From: Synechococcus sp. PCC 6312
GTDB lineage: Bacteria > Cyanobacteriota > Cyanobacteriia > Thermosynechococcales > Thermosynechococcaceae
Length of the DNA: 64,000 bases
NCBI RefSeq assembly: GCF_000316685.1
Contig: NC_019680.1
Span: 2,171,501 to 2,235,500, forward strand
Reading direction: 5' to 3'
Shown here: piece after piece, positions 19,264-26,592 of the stretch
Layout of the letters: every line of letters begins with the position of its first letter
Position numbering within the stretch: position 1 is the first letter of the stretch
Position numbers and translations under genes: made by a program
The notes under the pieces: generated by a model
What the model was told of the DNA's origin: nothing
What the model saw: only the letters and a program-made list of their open reading frames with translations
Databases searched by the model: none

Positions 19264-20397
19264 TTAGAGCTCCCTGAGTTGTTGGAGTTGTTCTTGGGCT
19301 GGTTGATGATTGGGGTCATGGGTGAGAGTTAATTCAAAAAAAGTCTCAGCCTGATCGATTCGTCCAAGTTTCAGCCAGCAATAGCCCAAACTAAAGGCCG
19401 GATGAGCCTTGAGAAAAGCCTGGTCAAAGGGTTCATTGCGATCATAGGTTTGGCGTTGCCCCATCCTTAAACATTGCTCCAAATAGGGGACTGCCCCCAA
19501 GTAAAACCCCAAATAGAACACCAACAGGCCAGCTAAATAAATCAAGGGGGCATAGTGGGGAAACCAGCGAATCCCGTTGTGGATTAAGAATTGGGCCTGG
19601 TCATAATCTTCAGCTTCGAGGGCATCCCAGGCCAAGACAAACAATAATTGCCTAACAAAACCCGTTTCCTGAGGAATTTCTCCCGAAAGTAGGTTGGGTA
19701 AAATCCGCTCATAGGCCGCTTGAAAACATTCTTGGGCCAACTCCAGCTCCCCACAGGCCTTGTAGTGATCCGCAAGGGTAATCAACCACATTAAGCCGAT
19801 GTTACCCTCTTGCCGCATTGCCTCCAGAATAGGGATGTTGCGGGTTTTCATTTTCTGGATCATCTCAGTCCGGGTTGTACAGCCATGATGGTAGAGGTAA
19901 GCTCCTGTTAAATAACCCGTTTGATAAGAACCGGAGTGAGTCAGTTGTTCATGGAGTCGGCCGGCATAGTGAATTCCCCCTTGATTGCGACCAAAACGAT
20001 TCATCCAGAAGTCGGTCATCGTGGGGCTATTTTCAGCTTGGGGGGCCTCTAAACGCCGAATTGAGTATTGCTGATAGCTCAAATCTGTTTGTTCTCTAAG
20101 TTGGGATAACCAGGCCGGGTCGGTAACGATTAATTCCTCATCGGCATCAATGACAAAAATCCATTCCCCCTGGGCTTGTTCTAAAGAAGCATTACGCGCC
20201 GCCGCAAAGTCATCACACCAAGTAAAGCTAAAAATCTGGGCCTGGAAGGATTCAGCAATAGCCAGAGTTTCATCCGTTGAGCCGGTATCTACGACAATAA
20301 TTTCATCCACCCAGGCCTGGGCACTAGCTAAACAGCGGGCTAAGTGGGCGGCCTCATTTTTAACAATCATGCACAGGGATAGGAAGGGTTTCGCCAC
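19264..20397 (-). CDS. Family 2 glycosyltransferase with TPR-like C-terminus
   Basis: A 377-residue protein. The N-terminal GT-A domain shows LSLCMIVKNEAAHLARCL, IIVVDTGSTDETLAIA and the metal-binding DADEEL motif near residue 104. The C-terminal half has helical repeats with TPR character (LADHYKACGELELAQECF, FELTLTHDPNHQPAQEQL). This arrangement occurs in SunS-like and other cytoplasmic glycosyltransferases; the acceptor is unknown. The start is GTG at 20397 with no clear ribosome-binding site. It is convergent with mreD and downstream of crcB on the same strand. Confidence 0.9.
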   Translation of the reverse strand: MAKPFLSLCMIVKNEAAHLARCLASAQAWVDEIIVVDTGSTDETLAIAESFQAQIFSFTWCDDFAAARNASLEQAQGEWIFVIDADEELIVTDPAWLSQLREQTDLSYQQYSIRRLEAPQAENSPTMTDFWMNRFGRNQGGIHYAGRLHEQLTHSGSYQTGYLTGAYLYHHGCTTRTEMIQKMKTRNIPILEAMRQEGNIGLMWLITLADHYKACGELELAQECFQAAYERILPNLLSGEIPQETGFVRQLLFVLAWDALEAEDYDQAQFLIHNGIRWFPHYAPLIYLAGLLVFYLGFYLGAVPYLEQCLRMGQRQTYDRNEPFDQAFLKAHPAFSLGYCWLKLGRIDQAETFFELTLTHDPNHQPAQEQLQQLREL

Positions 20398-20423
20398 AGG
20401 TTATATCTAACGTAGGAATTGAC

Positions 20424-20855
20424 TCAATTGGGAATATCGGGAGGTAAAAAGCGTTGGGCCGTGCGCTCTCCCAAACGTAACCCAATAATCCCCAGAGCCG
20501 CCGAGGTAACCCAATAAAACAAGGCAATCTGCCCATTTTGGTTTTGCCAAAGCAGGAAGGTATCTAACTCATAACTGGAAAATGTTGTGTAGGAACCGAG
20601 AAATCCTGTCGTGATCATCACATAGAGATCTGGATGAATCCGAATCGCCTCATTCAGAAAAAAGACCACCACAAACCCCATCACATAGCAGCCAGAGATA
20701 TTGACAATCAAGGTTCCCCAAGGAAAGCCTAGGCCCCACTGTGATTGGCAGACGGTGACGACCCCATAGCGGGAAACAGCCCCGACAATTGCTCCCAGGC
20801 CAATGGCCATTGGTGTTCTCCAGATTGGGTTGCTGAACATTGAGGCCAATGCCAT
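20424..20855 (-). CDS. crcB: Fluoride channel CrcB/Fluc
   Basis: A 143-residue protein with four membrane helices. Signatures: GAIVGAVSRYG near residue 21, GTLIVNISGCYVMG near 47, and TGFLGSYTTFSSYELD near 83, with the pore phenylalanines. It exports fluoride as an antiparallel dimer; the N-terminal extension before IGLGAIVG is slightly longer than usual. A single crcB suggests a homodimer. No fluoride riboswitch is recognisable in the 119 bases upstream. It may be cotranscribed with the glycosyltransferase 26 bases downstream. Confidence 0.95.
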   Translation of the reverse strand: MALASMFSNPIWRTPMAIGLGAIVGAVSRYGVVTVCQSQWGLGFPWGTLIVNISGCYVMGFVVVFFLNEAIRIHPDLYVMITTGFLGSYTTFSSYELDTFLLWQNQNGQIALFYWVTSAALGIIGLRLGERTAQRFLPPDIPN

Positions 20856-20974
20856 GATGCTTTGAAAAACTGCCCTATTGTAACAAGTTCCGGCCTGGAG
20901 ACTGCCTTAAAAACGCCTCTAATCCTCCGCTTAAGGCCTGGTATCCAGCTGAATTTAGGGGTAGGAAATCTCGA

Positions 20975-22156
20975 CTAAAAATGAATCCCGGCCTGTTCCA
21001 TCCGCTGTAAGGCCTCCCCCAACCGCTCGCAGTCTGTAATTAAACTGACCCGAACAAACCCTTCACCTCCTTCGCCAAAAGCATTCCCAGGTGTAACGAC
21101 AACCCCCGTTTCCTGCAAAAGTTTCAGGGCAAAATCTGTCGAGCTCACCCCCAGGGGACAAGGCACCCAGAGATACATCGTCGCTTGAGTTTTGGGGACA
21201 GTCCAGCCCAGTTTTCCCAGGCCAGCAATGAGAAAATCACGCCGGGTTCGATAGCGATCACAAACGGTGGTTAAATACTCATCGGGCAAGTTTAGAGCAG
21301 TTTCCGCCGCAGTTTGAAGAACGGCAAATAAGCCATAGTCCAAATTGGTTTTCAGAGTTCGCAGGCCTTGGATAATATGCCGATTACCGACAACAAAGCC
21401 AACCCGCCAACCGGCCATATTGTAGGTTTTGGAGAGAGTATGGAATTCAACCCCAATCTCTTTTGCTCCCGGAATTTCTAACAAACTGGTTGGTTGATAG
21501 CCATCGAAAGCCAATTCTGCGTAACAAAGATCATGAACGAGGAGGATGTTATACTCCCGCGCAAACTCAACCATATCCACAAAAAATTGCCGGGGAGCCG
21601 TGGCCGCGGTTGGGTTACTGGGATAGTTAAAGTAGAAAATCTTGGCCTGGTGGGCAATGTCTTCAGGAATCTGATTCAGGTCAATCAGCCAATTATTTTC
21701 TGGTTTGAGAAGTAGCGGATAAATATTTGCTCCTGCAATGGCGGGGCCGCGAAAATGGGCCGGATAGGCCGGACTGGGGACGAGAACTACATCTCCTGGA
21801 TTTACATAGGCCAAGGCTAAGTGGGTCAGGCCTTCCTTAGAACCCAGTAAGGGTAAGGCTTCCCCATCGGGATCCAGTTCTACTTGATAGCGGCGGTGAT
21901 ACCACTGAGTAATGGCTTTGCGGAAATTGGCGGTGCCTTCAAAGGGGGGATACCCATGATGGCTGGGGACTTGAAAGGCTTGAATTGCCGCATCAATGAC
22001 GGGTTGTGGGGGCATGCCATCGGGATTCCCCATGCCTAAATCAATTAGGTCCAGGCCCTGCTCTCTCGCCCGCGCTTTCAACTCATCCAAACGGGCAAAA
22101 ACATAGGGGGGTAAAGAACCGAGGCGGTCGGCTGGCTTAATCCAATCCAGGCCCAT
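20975..22156 (-). CDS. Class I/II aminotransferase (aspartate / LL-diaminopimelate aminotransferase-like)
   Basis: A 393-residue PLP-dependent fold type I aminotransferase. N-terminal DLGMGNPDGMPPQPVID, substrate region NYPSNPTAATAPRQFF and the PLP lysine motif HTLSKTYNMAGWRVGFVVG are clear, with the C-terminal arginine in GEGGEGFVRVSLI. Close relatives are annotated as aspartate or LL-diaminopimelate aminotransferase; the true amino acid cannot be set from sequence. Its ATG follows the stop of the upstream dehydrogenase gene after one base, so the two are surely cotranscribed. Confidence 0.9.
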   Translation of the reverse strand: MGLDWIKPADRLGSLPPYVFARLDELKARAREQGLDLIDLGMGNPDGMPPQPVIDAAIQAFQVPSHHGYPPFEGTANFRKAITQWYHRRYQVELDPDGEALPLLGSKEGLTHLALAYVNPGDVVLVPSPAYPAHFRGPAIAGANIYPLLLKPENNWLIDLNQIPEDIAHQAKIFYFNYPSNPTAATAPRQFFVDMVEFAREYNILLVHDLCYAELAFDGYQPTSLLEIPGAKEIGVEFHTLSKTYNMAGWRVGFVVGNRHIIQGLRTLKTNLDYGLFAVLQTAAETALNLPDEYLTTVCDRYRTRRDFLIAGLGKLGWTVPKTQATMYLWVPCPLGVSSTDFALKLLQETGVVVTPGNAFGEGGEGFVRVSLITDCERLGEALQRMEQAGIHF

Positions 22157-22157
22157 C

Positions 22158-23303
22158 TTAGGTAATCCCTTCCGTACAGTTGGGACGAGCCATCGCAGTT
22201 GTTTCGGCAGTGGTGGAGATCATCGCAGCCATTAGTTCAGCCGGGGTCACAGTAAAGGGAAGGTGGTGAATATCAGACGTGGGCAAGCAGGTCTGGGTTG
22301 CCGCGGTTTCCAGTTCTCGCAACGAAATATCCCCCAGGCCCAAATCAGATAGGGTAGTGGGCAAACCAATCTCCCGGTAAAAACTGAGGAGTTGTTGGCG
22401 AGAGGATGCAGCTAAGTGACTACCTTGGATCAGTTCTTCCAAACGTAACTGGACTAAAATCCCATAGGCCACTTTTTCACCGTGAAGACTTTTTTTCGTT
22501 AAGGTCAAGTGGGTTAAACCATTATGAACCGCATGGGCCGCCACCGTCCGACATTGCGCCCCTCCCAGGCCCCCAATCATTCCCGCCATCAACACCGTGG
22601 CATCTACCACTTCCTGCCAGGCCGGGCCGCCAATTTCCGTCAGAGCTTCTGGAGATTTTTGGAGCAGCAGATCTCGGAGCACCCGGGCCTGTTGAACTGC
22701 GGCAATAATCAGAGTTTGCTGGGAATGACCACTACTGATCGAGGCTTCATACCATTTGGCCAAGGCATCCCCAATTCCGGCAATTAAGGTGCGTTTTGGG
22801 GCTGTGGCGATGAGTTGATAATCCAACAACAACAGGTTTGGGCAAGTGGTTAAGCCGACATCGTATTGAAAGGCCCCCGCCGCGTTATAAACATTGGATA
22901 GGGCTGTCCAGGCCGCGCAGGTTGCTCCTGAGGTGGGAATAGTCATAATCGGTAACTTGGCCCGCTGGGCGACTAACTTAGCTGTATCCAGTGCTTTGCC
23001 CCCACCAACCCCAATAATCACATTCCCACTGTGGGCCGTCAGTTCTGTTTCAAGGATGGCTAAGGTGGCTTCACTACAATCTTGCACCGGAGACCCCCAG
23101 GCCAGGAGGAGTTGGCTTTTTTTCAGATGGCTTAAATGGGGACGAATGGCAGCTTGGGCCTGTTGACCACCAATAATCAAGGGCTTGTGGCCATAATTGG
23201 CAATTAGTTCCGGGGCCTGGGCTAAAATTCCCCATCCACGCTGAACTTGGGCCGGAGCAATGGTCAGGGTTGGCAGTAAATCAGAGGTCGTGAGGGGCTT
23301 CAT
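22158..23303 (-). CDS. Iron-containing alcohol dehydrogenase family protein (GldA-like)
   Basis: From the ATG at 23303 about 381 residues; an in-frame TTG at 23324 adds seven. NAD-binding motif GVGGGKALDTAKLVA and the metal ligands fit: aspartate in AGIGDALAKWYEA, histidines in AAHAVHNGLTHL and LHGEKVAYG. This places it with glycerol dehydrogenase-like, class III metal-dependent dehydrogenases, using zinc or iron. The substrate is unknown. It lies one base upstream of the aminotransferase gene, so both may act on one metabolite, for example a keto or aldehyde intermediate; this is inference. Confidence 0.88.
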   Translation of the reverse strand: MKPLTTSDLLPTLTIAPAQVQRGWGILAQAPELIANYGHKPLIIGGQQAQAAIRPHLSHLKKSQLLLAWGSPVQDCSEATLAILETELTAHSGNVIIGVGGGKALDTAKLVAQRAKLPIMTIPTSGATCAAWTALSNVYNAAGAFQYDVGLTTCPNLLLLDYQLIATAPKRTLIAGIGDALAKWYEASISSGHSQQTLIIAAVQQARVLRDLLLQKSPEALTEIGGPAWQEVVDATVLMAGMIGGLGGAQCRTVAAHAVHNGLTHLTLTKKSLHGEKVAYGILVQLRLEELIQGSHLAASSRQQLLSFYREIGLPTTLSDLGLGDISLRELETAATQTCLPTSDIHHLPFTVTPAELMAAMISTTAETTAMARPNCTEGIT

Positions 23304-23505
23304 AGACAAAGGACAAGGAAACAACCCACCGCAGCCAACTGTAATTCCTAGGCTAAGTCAATGGCTAATCGTGGTGATCTCCTATCTTAACCTTGATTCA
23401 CGGTCATTTCCGGGCCTGGTTGTGACTCAGTCACCTGGCCAAAGATAAAAATCACCGGCCATATTTCCCCCTAGGATAGTGGAGCAAGTCCTCTGCAAGC
23501 CGCCC

Positions 23506-23886
23506 ATGTCTTTTCAGCCGCAACCCCAGTCCCCATCCCCGCGCTATGCCCAAATTTATGCCCTTGTCTGCCAAATTCCCGCCGGACAAGTCGCCACCTA
23601 TGGCCAAATTGCCCAACTCTTAGGACTACCCAACCAGGCCCGGCAAGTGGGATATGCATTGTTTCGGGTCGCCCCAGACTCTGAAATTCCCTGGCATCGG
23701 GTTGTTAACGCCCAAGGGGAAATTTCCTATGCTCCCCAACGTCAAGGGAATGATGACCTCCAACGCTGGCGATTAGAGACTGAGGGGATTATCTTTGATG
23801 GAGCCGACCGAATTAACCTGAAAAAATATGGTTGGCCAGGCCCGCCTCTCCCCCCGTCATCCCAGATGGAATTGCCCAAGGCTTAA
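23506..23886 (+). CDS. Alkyltransferase-like protein (ATL), MGMT fold without catalytic cysteine
   Basis: About 126 residues from the ATG at 23506; a GTG at 23479 is in frame. The MGMT helix-turn-helix DNA-binding part is clear (IPAGQVATYGQIAQLLGLP), followed by ARQVGYAL with the arginine finger. At the active site, PCHRV of methyltransferases is replaced by PWHRV, so no alkyl group can be taken up. ATL proteins flag O6-alkylguanine for nucleotide excision repair; that role follows from the family. Divergent from the dehydrogenase gene. Confidence 0.92.
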   Translation: MSFQPQPQSPSPRYAQIYALVCQIPAGQVATYGQIAQLLGLPNQARQVGYALFRVAPDSEIPWHRVVNAQGEISYAPQRQGNDDLQRWRLETEGIIFDGADRINLKKYGWPGPPLPPSSQMELPKA

Positions 23887-23969
23887 TTTGTTCTAAAACT
23901 CAGACTATTAAACTTAAGACTGACTCTAACTCAACCCAATTAACTAGCCCCAACCCCCAATAGATACCT

Positions 23970-24698
23970 ATGGCCCAAGACCCAGGCGCAGAGCTGCAAA
24001 AACGCTACCAGCAAGGGGAACGTAACTTTGTTGGGATTAATTTGGTAGGTGCAAATCTTCAAGGGGCTGTCCTAGTGGGCATCAATCTCCAGGCCGCAAA
24101 TCTAGCCCAGGCCAACCTGGAAAATTGTGATCTCCGAGATGCCAATTTAGAACGGGCCAATCTTGACCAGACTAGTCTTGGGAATACCTGTCTGATTGGG
24201 GCCAACTTAACGGATGCCTATTTAGAAACTATCCACCGCCATGGTTCCCCTCAAGCCGCCACCCAAACCCGCCCCGTCAGTCCCCCACCCCAGCCCCTAA
24301 ATCGCTCTCCAGGCCCAGAACTCGCCACACCCACAATCGCCTTCAATGCTGCCCAACTGATTGCCGCCTATACCCAAGGAGAGCGAGACTTTCGCGGGCT
24401 TGACCTGACTGGAATTGACTGCCAGGCCCAGGAACTCAACCAGGCCAACTTTCAAGGTAGTAGCCTCAGTCAGGCCAATTTCCGCTTAACGGACTTACAG
24501 GGAGCGAATTTTGAAGATGCCAATCTCCAGGGAGCCAATCTGTCCATGGCGGATATTCACTCCTGTAACTTCTGTGGAGCCGACTTGACCCAGGCCAACC
24601 TGAGTGGAGCCGATCGCCGCAATGCCCGTTATGATGAGCGGACTAAATTCCCGGCCGGGTTCAATCCAGAGATTGTCGGGATGGTCAAGGTGTCATAA
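23970..24698 (+). CDS. Pentapeptide repeat protein
   Basis: A 242-residue protein with two blocks of A(N/D)LxX pentapeptides, about residues 24-85 and 137-225, separated by a Pro-rich linker (about 95-115). Each block is preceded by a related entry motif, YQQGERNFVGINLVGANL and YTQGERDFRGLDLTGIDC, indicating internal duplication. Such proteins fold as right-handed quadrilateral beta helices. No signal peptide or membrane segment. Pentapeptide proteins are abundant in cyanobacteria and mostly of unknown role. Confidence 0.92.
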   Translation: MAQDPGAELQKRYQQGERNFVGINLVGANLQGAVLVGINLQAANLAQANLENCDLRDANLERANLDQTSLGNTCLIGANLTDAYLETIHRHGSPQAATQTRPVSPPPQPLNRSPGPELATPTIAFNAAQLIAAYTQGERDFRGLDLTGIDCQAQELNQANFQGSSLSQANFRLTDLQGANFEDANLQGANLSMADIHSCNFCGADLTQANLSGADRRNARYDERTKFPAGFNPEIVGMVKVS

Positions 24699-24911
24699 AT
24701 TATCTTCTATAAACTCCAGCTAGATTTCTAAGGCAGGAAATACAGCCGCCTCGGTACTGATGAACTATGATCGGTATCTAAACGCACACTTTCCCCGACT
24801 GCATTGCCTGACGTTGACTGAGTTTTGAGCGCATCTAGAACCCATCCCAGATCGGTCAGACTCTCAGAGAGAGTGGCTGTGCTTATCGTTGCTTTATAAG
24901 GTGTCCCTTTT

Positions 24912-25379
24912 ATGCCCGAACGATTTTCCTGGATATTACCAAATCAATTAGCAGTTGGTTCTGTTCCCAATGCCAGTGCATCCACATTCTACTTACGCCG
25001 AGTTGGGATTACAGCGGTTTTAACCTTGACAGAAGCCACGGAAATTGAGCTACCGAAAGACTTGAGCAGTAATTTCCTTTGGCAGCGCGTGCCGATTCCC
25101 GATGGGTTTAAAGGGGGAGTACCGGAAGTTGAACAGTTTGCCCAGGCCATGGCGATTCTTCAACAGTGGTTCAAAAAGCAACATACGGTCTATGTCCATT
25201 GTTTAGCAGGGGTGGGTCGCTCGGCCTCAGTTTGTGCGTTGTACCTGACTCAGAGTCAGAATCTGCCCCTTGAGGCGGCCATTGCTGAAGTTAAACGCTG
25301 TCACAGTTATGCCCATCCCGATCACCATCAAGTTCGGGTGATGCAAGCCTACCTCCAGGCCCAGCAAGTTAATTCCTAA
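24912..25379 (+). CDS. Dual-specificity protein phosphatase family protein
   Basis: A 155-residue protein with the cysteine phosphatase P-loop HCLAGVGRSAS (about residues 97-107), containing the nucleophilic Cys and the Arg. The general acid aspartate fits VPIPDGFKGG near residue 62. Overall layout is that of DSPc/Cdc14-like phosphatases, beginning WILPNQLAVGSVP. Substrates may be phosphoproteins, phosphoinositides or RNA ends. It is 52 bases upstream of the hydrolase-fold gene on the same strand. Confidence 0.9.
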   Translation: MPERFSWILPNQLAVGSVPNASASTFYLRRVGITAVLTLTEATEIELPKDLSSNFLWQRVPIPDGFKGGVPEVEQFAQAMAILQQWFKKQHTVYVHCLAGVGRSASVCALYLTQSQNLPLEAAIAEVKRCHSYAHPDHHQVRVMQAYLQAQQVNS

Positions 25380-25431
25380 AGACGCTACCAACGGTTAGGC
25401 TGGAAACTGTGTGCGTTAGGTTGACCCGTTT

Positions 25432-26334
25432 ATGATTGCCTCTCCTCCCCTCCAGGCCTACCGTTGGCAAACCTATCAATGCGTCTATCAGCATTACCCG
25501 GCCCAAAGTGGTGTTGACCCGGCCCCGTTAGTCTTAATTCATCCCATTGGAGTCGGCTTATCGCGGCGGTTTTGGGGGCGATTTTGCCAGGCCTGGTTTG
25601 AGATGGGGGGGACGGCGGCCATTTACAACCCAGATTTACTCGGCTGTGGGGATGGTGATTTACCCCATGTGGCCTTTTATCCAGAGGATTGGGCGGATCA
25701 GTTGGGGCAGTTTTTTGAGGTGATTGTTAAACGGCCGGCGGTGCTAGTTGTCCAAGGCGCATTGATGCCAGTGGCGGCAGAGTTTGCAGTCAAATATCCC
25801 CAGTGGGTGCAAGGGATGGTTTGGAGTGGCCCCCCGGCCTGGAGTTTAATCAGTGAAACCAAGGACACCTGGCCGCAGCAAGCCAGTTGGAACCTGTTTG
25901 ATTCACCGCTGGGGTGGGGATTTTATCTCTATGCCCGTAGCGAAGCCTTTTTACGAGATTTTTCGATCAAGCAACTGTTTGCGCATCCCCAAGATGTGGA
26001 TCAGGAATGGTTGGACCTCTTAGCCCAAGGGTGTCAGTCCTTAGAAACCCGTCATGCCGTCTATTCTTTCTTATCGGGGTTTTGGCGGAAAGATTATCAG
26101 CCGCTCCTGTCTCAAATTCAGGCCCCGATCTTGATTGTTATGGGCGATCAGGCTTCGAGTATTAGTCGCGAGGCCCGCAATCGTCCCGCCACTAACCAGA
26201 TGACCCCCTATCTGGAAACTCTGCCCCAGGCCCAGGGAGTGGAGATAGCCGGACGGAATGTTTTACCCTACGAATCTACGGCGGCCTTCACCCTAGCTGT
26301 CAAAAATTTTTTGGAGGTGGGCAATTCTCCTTAA
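25432..26334 (+). CDS. Alpha/beta-hydrolase-fold protein lacking catalytic triad residues
   Basis: A 300-residue alpha/beta hydrolase. The oxyanion strand LVLIHPIGVGLSRRFW (about 34-49) is good and NPDLLGCGDGD follows. At the nucleophile elbow, where GHSLGG is expected, the sequence reads VLVVQGALMPVAAEF, so the serine is replaced by glycine. The C-terminal histidine region reads AGRNVLPYESTAAF, with no histidine. I recall related cyanobacterial proteins with the same loss. It may be a binding or structural protein instead of an enzyme. Downstream of the phosphatase, possibly cotranscribed. Confidence 0.85.
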   Translation: MIASPPLQAYRWQTYQCVYQHYPAQSGVDPAPLVLIHPIGVGLSRRFWGRFCQAWFEMGGTAAIYNPDLLGCGDGDLPHVAFYPEDWADQLGQFFEVIVKRPAVLVVQGALMPVAAEFAVKYPQWVQGMVWSGPPAWSLISETKDTWPQQASWNLFDSPLGWGFYLYARSEAFLRDFSIKQLFAHPQDVDQEWLDLLAQGCQSLETRHAVYSFLSGFWRKDYQPLLSQIQAPILIVMGDQASSISREARNRPATNQMTPYLETLPQAQGVEIAGRNVLPYESTAAFTLAVKNFLEVGNSP

Positions 26335-26353
26335 CTTCGTTTTTGTGGTGATC

Positions 26354-26382
26354 TTGTCAAGTCCAGATTCTCTTGGTATGAA
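26354..26382 (+). promoter_or_regulatory. Sigma-70-type promoter candidate for the small lipoprotein
   Basis: TTGTCA (26354-26359) matches 5 of 6 bases of the -35 consensus, then 17 bases, then TATGAA (26377-26382), which matches 4 of 6 of the -10 consensus. It lies 43 bases before the ATG of the 43-residue lipoprotein gene. Confidence 0.4.
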
Positions 26383-26425
26383 TAGATTTGACTCGAATTA
26401 TTAATATTGAGGATTCCTAAGCTCT

Positions 26426-26557
26426 ATGAAAACGACTGTCAAACTCTTAGCCTTGGCTTTACTCCTAGGTCTTTCCAGTACCGCTTTGGTTGCCTGTGGT
26501 GGTGGTGAACCTGCTCCTACTGAATCTCCCGCTAGCCCTAGCCCCAGCCCTAGCTGA
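26426..26557 (+). CDS. Very small lipoprotein
   Basis: A 43-residue reading frame starting with MKTTVKLLALALLLGLSS and reaching a lipobox LVAC at residues 21-24 followed by GGGEPAP. The mature part would be only about 20 residues, rich in Pro and Ser (SPASPSPSPS). The first two positively charged residues, hydrophobic core and lipobox make this a convincing bacterial lipoprotein signal. GAGGA lies about 12 bases before the ATG, and a promoter-like pair precedes it. Convergent with the GTPase gene. Role unknown; easily missed by annotation because of its size. Confidence 0.7.
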   Translation: MKTTVKLLALALLLGLSSTALVACGGGEPAPTESPASPSPSPS

Positions 26558-26592
26558 CGGAGTAGCCTTCGGCTTGCCATTATTGAACTGAG

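Noticed and set aside
20856..20974. Fluoride riboswitch upstream of crcB
   Set aside because: The conserved fluoride aptamer sequences are not present.
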